Positions 46,180-57,459 are shown, counted from the stretch's first letter. The stretch is 64,000 nucleotides of DNA from Agrostemma githago (GCA_958450325.1 OY288239.1:40111811-40175810); one strand, 5' to 3'. Made by a program: numbers and translations. The notes: generated by a model from the sequence alone, not told the origin.

Positions 46180-47476
46180 TGATGGGCCGGATTTAGTCGT
46201 AGTTATTACAACGGTTTTTGTGTAGTTTTGTGAGCTTAATCGTGTGTTTTGTAGTGCATTTGTGTTATTGTGGTACGAATGTAGTATAAGCTATTTGGAG
46301 GATTCTGATCTCAATCGTTAGTTGGGCCAAGAATGGACGACTCATGAAGAATTGGAAAGCCCAATAGAAGACACGAAGTGAGGGAAGCAACGGAGGAAAT
46401 TGTGAAGAGGAGTAGGCAGTGGGGTGACTCGCGTGACAGTTGGGCGAGTCGCGCGAGCCTCGCGCGGGTCGCGTGGAAGTCTGTTTTCCGTGACGCATCT
46501 CAGCCTTATTCTGCCTTAATGTATTATGTTTAGAAGACTTTGTTTTATTTAGGAAACTTGATATCTTTCTATTTTATTATTATTATTAGGAGTCTAGTAT
46601 TAGGTTAAGAAGGGAGGATTATTCATTATCACTCATCATTACGTTCAATTAGAGAATTGGAGAAGAAAAAAAACCCTAGCATGAAGAACTAATTCTGTCA
46701 TCTCGGATTAAGATTTGAAGCTTCTAGTTATTCAATTGTGAGACTTTAATTCTCCTTTATTCTATCTCTTGAGTATTGTTATTTCTCCGTTCATATTTGC
46801 GTGATTGTTGAATGTTTAGATTAAAGTAGCTAATTAATCTTTGCAATTTTCAATCTATTGTTATTCAAGCGATTGAATCCGTAATTGTTCAAACCCGTTA
46901 GATAAAGTAACGATCTTTGACCTTAATATTGGATGCGTTTCATCATATCTAGGTTAGAGAGAGATTTAACTTGTGATTCGAACTAATAATCGCTTGTTTT
47001 ATTGGTCGTCACTTCTATCGTTCTCTATTCGTTAATGCTATTATTGAATTAAACTTAATCGCGTGTATTAGTTTGTTTGATAATTAGGTTATTTGATTAT
47101 CGCGTTCTGAGTCAAATAATATTCACGTGAGATTCGGGATTTACTTCCCACGATAGTGTGCTCAAGAGTTAGGAGAAATTTGTTAGTCTATGATCAATTT
47201 GATAATTAGTTGTGGAAAATTCTTACCGAGATCGTTTTAATCATCTAAACTCTTTCATTATTATTATCGATTTCGTGTTTGCTTATTAGTTAGTTTTAGT
47301 TACTCAACCACCCAAATCACCCCCCTTCTTAGTTATTAATTTCTAGTTTTAATTCACTTAAATTTCTTTGTCTTCTCTGTGGATCGACCCTTATTTCCCT
47401 ACACTACTGTCTTATTTTTTTTGTGGTTATAAGTGTATAAATAGTATCTTTGGGAGCATACGACTTCGGCTCACCA
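46180..47476 (+). repeat. 5' LTR of Athila-like element D
   Basis: It starts TGATGGGCCGG near 46180 and ends near 47473-47476, just before the PBS. It contains GTGGATCGACCCTTATTTCCCTACACTACTG near its end, typical of this group. A GC-rich block at 46425-46475 holds CGCGCGAGCCTCGCGCG. No clear TATA box was found downstream of that block. The start is approximate because the 3' LTR lies outside the window. Confidence 0.65.
46448..46472. promoter_or_regulatory. GC-rich inverted repeat in LTR D
   Basis: CGCGCGAG and CTCGCGCG arms separated by one base, flanked by GGGCGAGTCGCG and GGGTCGCGTGG partial copies. It is similar in style to the palindrome clusters of LTRs A-C, but without a visible TATA box. 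Confidence 0.45.
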
Positions 47477-47481
47477 AATTT

Positions 47482-47499
47482 TGGCGCCGTTGCCGGGGA
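47482..47499 (+). promoter_or_regulatory. Primer-binding site of element D (tRNA-Asp)
   Basis: TGGCGCCGTTGCCGGGGA matches the complement of the plant tRNA-Asp 3' end over 18 bases, the usual primer of Athila-type elements. Confidence 0.88.
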
Positions 47500-47549
47500 A
47501 GGCAATAGTTAATTTTTGTGTTTTATTTTTATTTTAGGTACGCTAGCTT

Positions 47550-49298
47550 ATGCATAATACTCGTTCCACTAACAATCCACTCGAGCCCTTCGACTCCGAG
47601 ATTGAACTTTCCATTTTCAGGTGGAGACAAGGTGATAATAGCGAATTTATCGTTTTTCAGCAACCCGAGCTAGAAAGCGATCTAGAGTCTACACCGGATT
47701 CTATACCGGAGTCTGTACCCAAATCTTTGGACAAAGTAACTATGGCGAGAGAAACACGGACTCTGAAGGAGCTCACAGCTCCTGATCTTGCGGTTCAACC
47801 ATTGTGCATTACTTTCCCAGCTCTCGCCGAGGGAGCCACTTTTGAACTGAAATCGGGTCTGATTCATCAACTACCCACTTTCAATGGAACGAGCATCGAA
47901 GATCTGAACAAAGATCTTTCGGATTTCCATATTGTGTGCTCGAGTATGAAGTCGGCGGGTGTGACTGACGAGCAACTTCAGCTACGAGCTTTTCCCTTTT
48001 CATTAAAAGGAAACGCAAGAGATTGGTTGTACTATCTACCACCCAATAGTGTCACAACTTGGGTGGATACGAAGAAGGCGTTTCTAGAGATGTAATTCCC
48101 ACCGTCCCGTTCTGCGCACTTGAAGAAAACCATTAGCAATGTGGAACAACGAGACGGGGAGACCATGTACGAGTTCTATGAGAGATTCAAGCAATTATGT
48201 GCTAGTTGTCCCTATCATGGGTATTCTGATCAGGATCTCATCTTATATTTCTGTGGTGGACTTACACCCGAAGATAGTCGTATGATTCATTCGGCTAGTG
48301 GCGGTGGTATAGTAAACAAGAACCCGACGCAAGCATGGAATATTATCAGTGATCTAGCGGAAAGTTCGAGGGATTATGCTAGGAGAAATTCGAAGCGCGT
48401 TGTTAGCTCATTGAACCCTACTTCAAACCTTGAGGAGAAAGTCGATAGTTTAATGTCGGAGATCCAAGCTATGATGGGAGGTAGACAACAAGCTACGGTG
48501 TGCGGTATATGCTCCACGGAGGGACATCATAGTGATTTATGCCCTTATGTGCAAGAGGGTAGTTCCGAAGAGGTGAATGGTGTTTGGGATAACATCTCGA
48601 ACAAGAAGAAATGGGATCCTTACTCCGAAACTTACAATGAAGGATGGAGAAGTCATCCTAACTTTGGATGGCGTAACTTTCAAGGTCAACAATCAAGTGG
48701 TCCTCGTAGAGGTCAATTCATTCCACGACCTCGAGGACAACAGTTCACATCACAGGTTCCACAACAACAAGAAACACCGAGTTCATCAATGTCCACGGAG
48801 GACATGATTCGGGCACTCACTGTAAGTGTTACTCAAGATCGAGCGGAAAACAAGCAAAATTTCAAGAATCTTGAGACTCAAGTGAGTCAATTGGCAACCG
48901 CGATTAATCGGTTAGAAGCTGGACAAACGGGTGGTCTACCATCTCAAACGGTAGAAAACCCAATGAAGAATGTGAGTGCAGTGTCTTTGAGAAATGGAAG
49001 ACAACTAGTAGAGGTCGAGAAGCCTAAAGCTAGATCCAAGGAAGTTGCTATCCAAGAGGAAGAAGAGATGATCATTGATGATGGGAATGTACATGTGATC
49101 GAAGATGACACAGTGGTGCCGAGTTCTACGGTGAAGGCACCATCGTTTCAAATCCACGATCCTCCACCACCTTTCCCGGATGCATTGAAGGATACTCGTA
49201 AGAAGGAGCATGATAACGATGTTTACGAAACCTTTCGTAAATGTGAGGTAAATATTCCCCTTTTAGAGTTACTTAAAAGTGTCCCTCGATATGCTTAG
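47550..49298 (+). pseudogene. Gag of element D (one in-frame stop inside)
   Basis: One plus-strand frame from ATG 47550 with an in-frame TAA at 48093-48095, then open again to a TAG at 49296-49298. Motifs: FELKSGLIHQLPTFNG, ARDWLYYLPPNSVTTW, then HLKKTISNVEQRDGETMYEFYERFKQLCASCPYHG, as in Athila gag. A zinc knuckle CGICSTEGHHSDLCPYV sits near 48500. The frame continues past the TAG into protease, so the second stop also lies inside a former gag-pol frame. Apart from these single changes the sequence is well kept. Confidence 0.85.
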
Positions 49299-51018
49299 TT
49301 TTTAAAAGAACTTTGTACTATAAAGAGGAATAATCGGCTAAAGGGAATCGAGAAGGTGAAGGTAAGTGAACATGTTTCGGCCCTGTTTCAACGTAAATTG
49401 CCCATTAAGTGTGGAGATCCGGGAATGTTCACAATACCTTGTACTATAGGAGACACCGAATTTCATAGGGCTATGTTAGATTTGGGTGCTTCGATTAATG
49501 TGCTTCTTTATTCCATCTATCAGTCACTTAAACTTGGACCCATGAGTAAAACTAATATTGTCATTCAATTAGCGGATCGGTCCAATGTTTATCCTAAGGG
49601 AGTCATAGAAGATGTTTTGGTCATGGTTGATAAATTGATTTTTCTGCGGATTTTTATGTGCTAGACATGGAGCACGATAGACATGCTGCCCCTATATTGT
49701 TAGGGAGACCATTTATGAAAACTGCGAAAACTAAGATCGATGTTTGCAGCGGTTCTCTTACTATGGAGTTTGATGGTCAGGTGGTGGAGTATAATATCTT
49801 CAATGCTATGAAATTCCCCACCGAGGACCATTCTTTATGTCTTATTGACGTGTGTGAGCCATTAGTGCAGGAAACTTTCGATTTGGACAACCCAGATGAG
49901 TTGCAGGTCGAGATTGAGAACGGTATAGCAGAAAAGAGGTCTGATGATTTAGTGTCTACTAACTTGCACGAAACAGCAGCTGAATTGACCGGGGTGTCCT
50001 TTGTGCACACGGTTCCACCTTCATTACAACTAACCGTGCCTAGTGATACTTTGTTACCATCTATTTTGCAGGCACCAGTTGTAGAACTAAAACCACTCCT
50101 GGATCACTTGAAGTATGTGTTCCTTGGTGAGGGAGATACATTGCCTGCAATTATCTCTAGTAAGCTCACTAAGGAACAAGAAAAGCGGTTGGTGGAGGTT
50201 TTGAAGGAGCATAAGCAAGCTATTGGTTGGACCATTGCCGACATCAAGGGCATAAGTCCATCGACTTGCATGCATCGGATTTTGCTAGAGGATGAAGCAC
50301 GACCGGTGAGGCAACCGCAGCGACGGTTGAACCCTCCTATGATGGAGGTTGTGAAGAAGGAGGTATTGAAGCTTCTGCAAGTAGGTATGATCTATCCTAT
50401 TTCTGATAGCAAGTGGGTTAGTCCCACTCAGGTTGTCCCTAAGAAAAGTGGGGTCACGGTTGTAGAGAATAAGGATGGGGATTTAGTACCTACTCGAGTC
50501 CAGAATGGAAGGAGAGTGTGTATAGATTACCGTAGGCTGAACACGGTAACTAGGAAAGACCACTTCCCTCTCCCTTTCGTTGATCAGATGCTTGAGAGAC
50601 TCGCAGGCAGAGCATATTACTGCTTCTTGGATGGTTATTCGGGCTATTTTCAGATAGCAATTGCTCCTAAGGATCAGGAGAAGACTACTTTTACATGCCC
50701 TTTTGGCACATTTGCGTATCGCCGCATGCCGTTCGGGTTATGTAATGCACCCGCAACATTTCAGCGCTACATGATGAGTATTTTCTCCGAGTATGTGGAG
50801 AACTTTATTGAGGTGTTTATGGATGATTTTACTGTGCATGGTAATTCTTTCGATGCATGTTTACATCACTTATCACTTGTTTTGAAGCGTTGTGTTGAAA
50901 CTAACCTTGTACTTAATTCTGAGAAGTGTCACTTTATGGTTGAGCAGGGTATAGTTTTGGGACATGTCGTGTCGGGTAAGGGGATCGAGGTAGATAAAGC
51001 GAAAGTTGATACAATTAA
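49299..51018 (+). pseudogene. Protease and RT of element D, first part
   Basis: The frame continues from gag (49299-49640) with protease motif LDLGASINVLL. A one-base loss near 49638-49645 shifts it to the frame of 49658-51046. RT motifs follow: CIDYRRLNTVTRKDHFPLPF near 50520, FLDGYSGYFQI, FGLCNAPATFQR, and FMDDF at 50818-50832 where other elements have YVDD; FMDD is usual in Athila. RT stops at 51018, where element E is inserted after its target site ATTAA. The coding match resumes in frame at 62943. Confidence 0.85.
51014..51018. repeat. Target site duplication ATTAA, left copy
   Basis: ATTAA precedes LTR E here and follows the other LTR at 62938-62942. Removing element E and one copy restores the RT reading of element D. 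Confidence 0.92.
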
Positions 51019-51671
51019 TGATTGGGGTGGGCCGTCTGCCAATTAGCCGCTTGCTAGGCAGGCCCCAAGACCAGCCCCCAGCAAGAAATTAGAACAAACA
51101 TAAAACGCTAAGGTTGACCGTCAGCTGCTGGGAGCACAGGCCAACCCAGCCTGTCGGAACTTGGCAGCTCCCTGCCTGAAGACTGTCTGTCCTGGGAAAA
51201 TCCCTGGTTGGCAGGGCCAGGACCCCCAGGGGCCCTCTCGTCATTTTGCCTAAGGTAATTGGGAATGGATGGATGAGAAGCGGCCACTTGTCACTTCTCT
51301 GTCCAACCATTCCTCCTCCCCTTCTCTCTCTTGTGGGAAGGTATAAAGACCTCCCCATTTCCCACATGAGAGGGGTTCGATTTTCTCTCTCTAGACTCTT
51401 ACTCCTAAAAACGCCGCCTAGTTCCTCACGAGCTAGGTTCGTAAAGGCAATTTCACGGACTGACTTAGGCATCGGAGAGGGTTTCCTCGGATAACCTCCG
51501 AGACCCTGTGCGTTCACTGTGCAGGGAGCAGGCCGTTTCCGCCGGGAAGGTCCGATCCAGGGAGTGAGAGGAAGGGGAGACCAAGGGAAATCAAACGATC
51601 AATTGCTCACCATTAACCCGATTGTACAACCCGGATCCTAGGCCGGGTGAATTGTTTCCGTGACCGGAACA
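51019..51671 (+). repeat. 5' LTR of element E (653 bp)
   Basis: Starts TGATTGGGGTGGGCC, ends CCGGAACA. It has 23 bp (within 51599-51630) that the 3' LTR lacks; the gap is flanked by short CGAT repeats. A TATAAAG box lies at 51342-51348. The frames at 51089-51517 minus recur in the other LTR and are not genes. Confidence 0.92.
51342..51348 (+). promoter_or_regulatory. TATA box of LTR E
   Basis: GGTATAAAGAC, also present at 62631-62637 in the 3' LTR. It should start element transcription about 30 bp downstream. Confidence 0.65.
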
Positions 51672-51674
51672 ATT

Positions 51675-51692
51675 TGGCGCCGTCTGTGGGGA
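51675..51692 (+). promoter_or_regulatory. Primer-binding site of element E
   Basis: TGGCGCCGTCTGTGGGGA begins three bases after the LTR. It shares its first nine bases and last four with the tRNA-Asp-type site of element D. The exact tRNA is uncertain. Confidence 0.8.
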
Positions 51693-51760
51693 ACTTACGG
51701 TTGTGCTCACGAGTTACCCACTAAAATCAACCACTCATAATCACAAAATTAAACACAATC

Positions 51761-54280
51761 ATGCCAGAAATCGGTGATGCCAGTGCAGGAGCGGGTCCGA
51801 CGGTTCCGCCGGTGACCCCCCTGTATGGTATGCCGCAGTCGGAGAGGGTTCCTCCTGCTACGATCCTAGCGGTAGGGGGAACCAATCCCCTCGATGGATC
51901 AAACACTGCTGTGACACCTGAGTTGGGGACACACCTAGGACGTGCTCTCAATCTGACCCCAGCTCAGATGGCACAGGCGGCCGCGTTCTTCTCTGCGATG
52001 CTGAATCAGGAATTCACACCTGAGGACTTGGTGGGCAGGGTCGCGTCGGCTCCCAGGCAACCGTCCCCAGTCAGCAGGGACGAGGCCGGGGGCACGAGGC
52101 GGACCGCCGCCAGAAATGCTCAGAGAAAAGCGAGAAGAACAGCTCAAATGTATACGCATGCGCAGAGGCGCATTACTACTGGCAATCCAGAGCCACCTGT
52201 CCAGCAGGCGTTCTCCATTCACACAACAGAATCTGCGTCTGGAGGACAGGGAGGCTTATCTCAAGGATTACAGGAGCGCATGAGGCCCAGGGAGCCCATG
52301 TCGAAACGCTTAGGGGAAAGGCCGGGCGGAGTTTTCTCCAGGCTAACGCCTGCAGCCAAAGAACAGTCGGCCCCCGGCTTATCCCAAAGCCTGCAATCCC
52401 GGCTCAACCGGGGACAACCGCTCGAGTCCAGGCACCATCAGGGTGAAAACCTCTGTCACTCTCAGAGGAAGAGGCCCAGGCAGATCTCCCCGGAAACGGA
52501 GGATGAAGCGGCAAGCAGGCCACCACCAAGGCACCGCTCCCCCAGTACGAGGAAACCGACCCATAAACAATGGGATTCTCACGGTAACCAGTCTGGGGAA
52601 AGCAGGTCACGATTGGTGGGCAGGCCCACGAAAACCCCGTTGCACCCTGAGGTACAAGAGTACCCCATTCCAAAAATCAAAATGCCCACCATCAAATTTG
52701 ACGAGACAACAGACCCTGAATACCACCTGGCAGCCTTTGAGAGCCACATGGGCATGTATGATGTAGATGATGCCATATGGTGCAAAGTTTTCTCTACCAC
52801 CCTAGTGGGGCTCGCGCAGGGATGGTTCAGAGACCTCCGCCAGGGGTCAATCAGGTTCTTCATAGAGTTGGCTGAAATTTTCCTCGAACAGTATGCCGGA
52901 AACAAGAGAAGTCGCCTTACCCGTTTCGATCTCATGACCCTGAAACAGAAAAAGGGTGAGAGTGTGAGAGAGTACATGAGAAGGTTTGATCTATCCTACC
53001 AACAGGTCAGGGAGATCGATGATTCCACTGCCGCCTACGCCCTGACAATCTCCCTACTTCCCGGGGAAATGAAAAACCAGATGATCAGGGCCCAGCCAGA
53101 AACCTTGGCCATGGCCAGAAAGATTGCTGAAGGGTTCATTCTGCAGGAGGAGTTCCACGGCCTGACGGATACCCCTGCAGGCCAAACAAAGCCTCAAGGG
53201 GGACCGCAGGGTGGAAGGGGCAGAAGTGAGCCAGGGAAGCAAAGGGAAGAGGGAGACACTCCCAAGAAGGAGCGCCCAGTCTACCAACCCAGATTCGACA
53301 GTTACACCGCTCTGAACAAATCCAGGGCGGAAATCTTCGAACTAGAAAAAGAAACTGCCAAATGGAACCGCCCAAACAAACCTCGCAGCCCAAAAGGCGA
53401 CCCCAAGAAATTCTGCACTTTCCACGACTGTATAGGCCACACCACCGAAGAATGCCGTCACCTGAAGGACGAAATTGAGAAATTAATCAGGAACGGATGG
53501 TTGGCCAACTACGCAGCTAAAAATAAGTCTCAGAAGGAAGTATCTGAAAAACCCGAAGGGTCAGTGCAAAACCGCATGGTGATCCATGTAATTTCAGGGG
53601 GCACCGAAGGCCAGCTCAGTCGAAGAGGCCAAAAAAGACAAATGTGCGAGCTAAGGAACCAGATCTGCTACGCTGAGAAAACAGGGCGTCCAAGGGGAGT
53701 GACATTAAGCATCACCCCTGATGATGCAGGACGCGTGGTATATCCGCACAGTGATCCTTTGGTGCTGTCCCTAGAGATCAGTAACCATATTGTGCGAAGG
53801 TGTATGGTGGACACAGGCGCGTACACAAATCTATTGTACAAAGACGCCTTCGAAAAAATGGGCCTGGAAAAAAGGCACCTGCGGCCTGCTCCCGGATCGC
53901 TGTATGGGTTCAGTGGGGCAGGCGTGCTGCCCATGGGAGTCATCGACTTGCCTGTCAGGAATGTCAGGGCAACCTTTGTTGTTGTGGACGCGAGATCTGC
54001 CTACAACGCCCTGATTGGCAGGGCCACTCTGGACGAAATCGAGGCGGCCATCTCCATCAGGGCTCTCACCATCGCGTATGTCACTGACTTCGGGCTGGAA
54101 GGAAAGGTGCGTGGGGACCAGGAGTCAGCCAGACAATGCTACTCCGTGGCCCTGCAAGAGCACGAGAGAGACAGAAAAGGAAAAAGAAAAGCCGACAGTT
54201 CCCCCTGCAGAGAAGGTGAAGTCTCAGTCGAGCACCCGACGCCTGACCGCCTGGAGCCAGGGGCGAAAGTATGCTGGTAG
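51761..54280 (+). CDS. Gag-protease of element E (839 aa)
   Basis: Open frame without interruption. The N-terminal 300 residues are low-complexity, rich in R, S, P and G. The retrotransposon gag domain spans about residues 300-480 (MPTIKFDETTDPEYHLAAFESHM, W-R-L, EYMRRFDLSYQQV). A zinc-knuckle-like FCTFHDCIGHTTEECRHLK lies near 548-568. An aspartic protease with CMVDTGAYTNLL is near 680, and a second conserved part (YNALIGRATLDEI) near 745. It makes the particle shell and the processing enzyme. The ATG at 51761 lies about 70 bp after the PBS and is the first in the leader. The stop overlaps the pol start by ten bases. Confidence 0.92.
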   Translation: MPEIGDASAGAGPTVPPVTPLYGMPQSERVPPATILAVGGTNPLDGSNTAVTPELGTHLGRALNLTPAQMAQAAAFFSAMLNQEFTPEDLVGRVASAPRQPSPVSRDEAGGTRRTAARNAQRKARRTAQMYTHAQRRITTGNPEPPVQQAFSIHTTESASGGQGGLSQGLQERMRPREPMSKRLGERPGGVFSRLTPAAKEQSAPGLSQSLQSRLNRGQPLESRHHQGENLCHSQRKRPRQISPETEDEAASRPPPRHRSPSTRKPTHKQWDSHGNQSGESRSRLVGRPTKTPLHPEVQEYPIPKIKMPTIKFDETTDPEYHLAAFESHMGMYDVDDAIWCKVFSTTLVGLAQGWFRDLRQGSIRFFIELAEIFLEQYAGNKRSRLTRFDLMTLKQKKGESVREYMRRFDLSYQQVREIDDSTAAYALTISLLPGEMKNQMIRAQPETLAMARKIAEGFILQEEFHGLTDTPAGQTKPQGGPQGGRGRSEPGKQREEGDTPKKERPVYQPRFDSYTALNKSRAEIFELEKETAKWNRPNKPRSPKGDPKKFCTFHDCIGHTTEECRHLKDEIEKLIRNGWLANYAAKNKSQKEVSEKPEGSVQNRMVIHVISGGTEGQLSRRGQKRQMCELRNQICYAEKTGRPRGVTLSITPDDAGRVVYPHSDPLVLSLEISNHIVRRCMVDTGAYTNLLYKDAFEKMGLEKRHLRPAPGSLYGFSGAGVLPMGVIDLPVRNVRATFVVVDARSAYNALIGRATLDEIEAAISIRALTIAYVTDFGLEGKVRGDQESARQCYSVALQEHERDRKGKRKADSSPCREGEVSVEHPTPDRLEPGAKVCW

Positions 54281-57200
54281 ACTTGGAGCCAGGAAGACAG
54301 GTCCTGGTAGGAGCAGGCCTGGAGGAATCCTACCAGGCCGAACTGGTCAAACTACTGAAGGAGAACAAAGACGTATTTGCCTATTCTGCAGACGAGATGC
54401 CTGGCGTTGATCCATCATGCATCGTTCACAAGCTGAATGTAAGCATGGAAGCTCGCTCTGTAAAACAGAAGAAACGAAACATGTCTGCAGAAAAAGACGC
54501 AGCAATCAAGGAAGAAATTGACAAACTCTTGAAAGCAGACTTTATTGAAGTCTGCGACTACCCAGAATGGCTGGCAAATGTTGTCATGGTCAAGAAATCG
54601 TCTGGCGCATGGAGAATGTGCGTCGACTTTACGAACCTGAACAAGGCCTGCCCGAAAGACTGCTATCCGCTCCCTCGGATCGATCAACTGGTAGATGCCA
54701 CCAGTGGCTACACCATGCTGAGCTTCCTAGACGCCTTTTCAGGGTATCACCAAGTATACTTGTGGCAGCCGGACAGGGTGAAGTATGCGTTCATCACTAG
54801 TTCGGGCACCTACATGTACAAGATGATGCCCTTCGGGCTCAAAAATGCAGGGGCTACGTACCAGCGGTTGGTTGATAAAGTGTTTGAGAAACAAAAAGGC
54901 AGAAACATCGAGGCTTACGTTGATGACGCCATCGTAAAAAGCAGGGAAGACAGAGAACACCTGACAGACTTGCAGGAAACCTTCAGTTCCCTGCGTGCCT
55001 ACAAAATGAAACTTAATCCGAAAAAGTGTACATTTGGAGTCCGCTCCGGCAAATTCCTGGGGTTCTTGGTCAGTTCTCGGGGGATAGACGCCAACCCTGA
55101 AAAAATTCAGGCAGTCCTAGACCTTCCTGAGCCCAAAACTATTAGAGACATCCAGCGCCTGACGGGTCGAATGGCCGCCTTGGCACGATTCGTTGCCCGA
55201 TCAGCAGACAAAGCCACTCCTTTTTTCAAGATACTGAAAGGGAACAAACAGTTCAAGTGGGAGAACGAGCAGAAAGAGGCCTTCGAGCAGCTGAAGGACC
55301 ATCTTAAGAGGCTCCCTACCCTGGCAAGACCAGTAGCAGGAGAAAAACTTTTTCTCTACATTGCAGTAACCAATATAACTGTCAGCGCGGTCATCCTACC
55401 AGAAGAGGCAGGCGCCCAGCAACCTATATACTTTGTAAGTCATGCGCTGGGGGCAGCTGAGAAGAATTATCCGATGGTTGAAAAAGCCGCCTACGCGGTC
55501 ATAATTGCTGCCAGGAAGCTTAGGCCTTATTTTGACGCGCATCCAGTCGTAGTCCTCACCGACCAACCCCTGGAAAAGGTGTTGGAAAAATTTGAAAAAT
55601 TAGGGAGATTGTTGAAATGGGCAATTGAGCTGAGTGGGCTAGGTATATCTTACCAACCGAGAACAACCATCAAGGCCCAGGCTTTAGCAGACTTTTTGGC
55701 TGAGTGCTCCCATTCAGGGGAGGAGGAAGCCCCTGCCCAGGAATGGATCGTGTATACTGACGTGTCCTCGACAGCCAATGGCGCAGGCGCAGGCGTCGTG
55801 CTAACCAGCCCAGAAGGGACTGATTTTGAGCATGCTCTCAGATTTGTTTTCCCAGCATCAAACAATGAAGCAGAGTACGAAGCTGTGCTCGCAGGCGTTA
55901 GGCTAGCTAAAGCCGCTGGAGCAGAACGAATTGTCCTGGCGACAGACTCCCAGCTCATCGCCAACCAAATCAATGGAGAATACGAAGCAAGAGACCAAGC
56001 AATGGCCACGTACCTGGAGATGGTAAAAGGAGAGTTGTCCGACCTAAAATCATATGAGGTCAAGCAAATCCCCCGATCCCAGAACAACAGAGCAGATGCC
56101 CTGTCAAAACTGGCAGGCTCCAGTCTGCAGGACATCCGGAGATCAGTATGGGTCGACGTTTTACACGAAAAGTCTACTAGTCCCTGTCAAACGATTAATG
56201 CCGTGGAAGAAGAGCTGGAAAGCTGGATGACTCCCTTCATCCAGTACAAGAAGTATGGTATCTTACCATCAGACTCGTTACAGAAGAAGAGGACGCAGGC
56301 TAAAGCAGCCTGGTTCATACTCATCAATGGAGAGCTTTACAAAAAGTCTTTTACTCATCCGCTGCTCAAATGCCTGCGGGCGGATCAGGCCGCTGAGGTA
56401 TTAGAGGATATCCACTCAGGGATATGTGGACACCACATTGGTGGGAAAGCACTGGCCCACAAAGCCCTCAGGGCAGGCTACTACTGGCCTACCATGCTGG
56501 CGGATGCCAAGAGTCTGACCCAGAAATGCAGGAAATGCCAACTCTTTGCCCCATCAATCCATGCCCCAGCCCAAGAGCTCAGGCCAATCCTATCCCCCAT
56601 CCCCTTCGCTCAATGGGGAATGGACATTCTGGGACCCTTCACGATGGCCACAGGAAGCAGAAAATTCTTAATTGTCGCCATAGACTACTTCACCAAGTGG
56701 GTGGAGGCCGAAGCAGTGCCCAATATCACTGAACCGGCGGTCAGGAAAGTAATCTGGCGAAACATCATCACCAGATTCGGGCTACCAAAGATGTTGGTAT
56801 TTGACCATGGCAGACAATTAGATAACGATCCACTGAGAATCTGGCTGGAAAGCCACAACATTTCAGTCGCCTACTCAGCTGTCTGTCATCCTCAAACCAA
56901 CGGGCAGGTAGAAGCAGCCAACAAACAAATCCTGAACGGCCTGAAGAAAATGGTGGATGATTGCAAGGGTAGGTGGGCTGACGAACTCCCCAGTATACTC
57001 TGGTCAATCCGAACTACCAAAAAAGAGTCTACAGGCCAAACCCCATTTGGTCTGGTATATGGAGCAGATGCACTATTGCCAATCGAGGCAAGGATTCCCT
57101 CTCTGCGTTCCCTGCAGTACGACCAGGCTGAAAACGAAGCTGCAATGGTTGAAGCCTTGGACCTGGTAAATGAGCTAAGGGAGGAAGCCAGTACCAACAT

Positions 57201-57459
57201 CGCTGCCTACCAGCAGCGAATGAGGAAAGCTTTCAACAGCAAAGTCCGACAGAGGAGCTTTCAGATGGGCGAGCTGGTTCTGAGAAAGACACAGGCGATT
57301 GGGAAGTCAAGAGAGCATGGAAAGCTGAGTGCCAATTGGGAGGGCTCATACCAAGTAACTCAGGTTCTGGGGCCAGGCACATACAGGATAGCCAATCTGG
57401 AGGGACAAGAGCTAAGCGCTCACTGGAATGCAGACACACTAAAGAAATATTACGTCTGA
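54271..57459 (+). CDS. Pol of element E: RT, two RNase H domains, integrase (1062 aa)
   Basis: It starts with an ATG inside the end of gag (overlap ATGCTGGTAG), in the -1 frame, so it needs frameshifting or reinitiation. RT covers about residues 60-300 with VDFTNLNKACPKDCYPLPRID and the catalytic YVDDAIVKS near 215. The first RNase H is at about 355-460. The second, archaeal-like RNase H starts near 490: YTDVSSTANGAG, with V where G is usual, NNEAEYEAV, ATDSQL and NNRADALSKLAG. The integrase zinc region (HH...CRKCQ) is near 720-760. The D,D,E core has WGMDILG, VFDHGRQLDN and NGQVEAANK. The C-terminal end is KKYYV. No stop or frameshift is seen, so it may be functional. Confidence 0.92.
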   Translation: MLVDLEPGRQVLVGAGLEESYQAELVKLLKENKDVFAYSADEMPGVDPSCIVHKLNVSMEARSVKQKKRNMSAEKDAAIKEEIDKLLKADFIEVCDYPEWLANVVMVKKSSGAWRMCVDFTNLNKACPKDCYPLPRIDQLVDATSGYTMLSFLDAFSGYHQVYLWQPDRVKYAFITSSGTYMYKMMPFGLKNAGATYQRLVDKVFEKQKGRNIEAYVDDAIVKSREDREHLTDLQETFSSLRAYKMKLNPKKCTFGVRSGKFLGFLVSSRGIDANPEKIQAVLDLPEPKTIRDIQRLTGRMAALARFVARSADKATPFFKILKGNKQFKWENEQKEAFEQLKDHLKRLPTLARPVAGEKLFLYIAVTNITVSAVILPEEAGAQQPIYFVSHALGAAEKNYPMVEKAAYAVIIAARKLRPYFDAHPVVVLTDQPLEKVLEKFEKLGRLLKWAIELSGLGISYQPRTTIKAQALADFLAECSHSGEEEAPAQEWIVYTDVSSTANGAGAGVVLTSPEGTDFEHALRFVFPASNNEAEYEAVLAGVRLAKAAGAERIVLATDSQLIANQINGEYEARDQAMATYLEMVKGELSDLKSYEVKQIPRSQNNRADALSKLAGSSLQDIRRSVWVDVLHEKSTSPCQTINAVEEELESWMTPFIQYKKYGILPSDSLQKKRTQAKAAWFILINGELYKKSFTHPLLKCLRADQAAEVLEDIHSGICGHHIGGKALAHKALRAGYYWPTMLADAKSLTQKCRKCQLFAPSIHAPAQELRPILSPIPFAQWGMDILGPFTMATGSRKFLIVAIDYFTKWVEAEAVPNITEPAVRKVIWRNIITRFGLPKMLVFDHGRQLDNDPLRIWLESHNISVAYSAVCHPQTNGQVEAANKQILNGLKKMVDDCKGRWADELPSILWSIRTTKKESTGQTPFGLVYGADALLPIEARIPSLRSLQYDQAENEAAMVEALDLVNELREEASTNIAAYQQRMRKAFNSKVRQRSFQMGELVLRKTQAIGKSREHGKLSANWEGSYQVTQVLGPGTYRIANLEGQELSAHWNADTLKKYYV

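Noticed and set aside
47458..47500. Host tRNA gene near the TGGCGCC motif
   Set aside because: Only the 18-base complement of a tRNA 3' end is present. It is a primer-binding site, and no cloverleaf can be drawn.
51089..51517. 142-codon minus ORF (and the 186-codon version at 62378-62938)
   Set aside because: Both lie in the LTRs of element E and reflect the same LTR sequence. They have no known domain.
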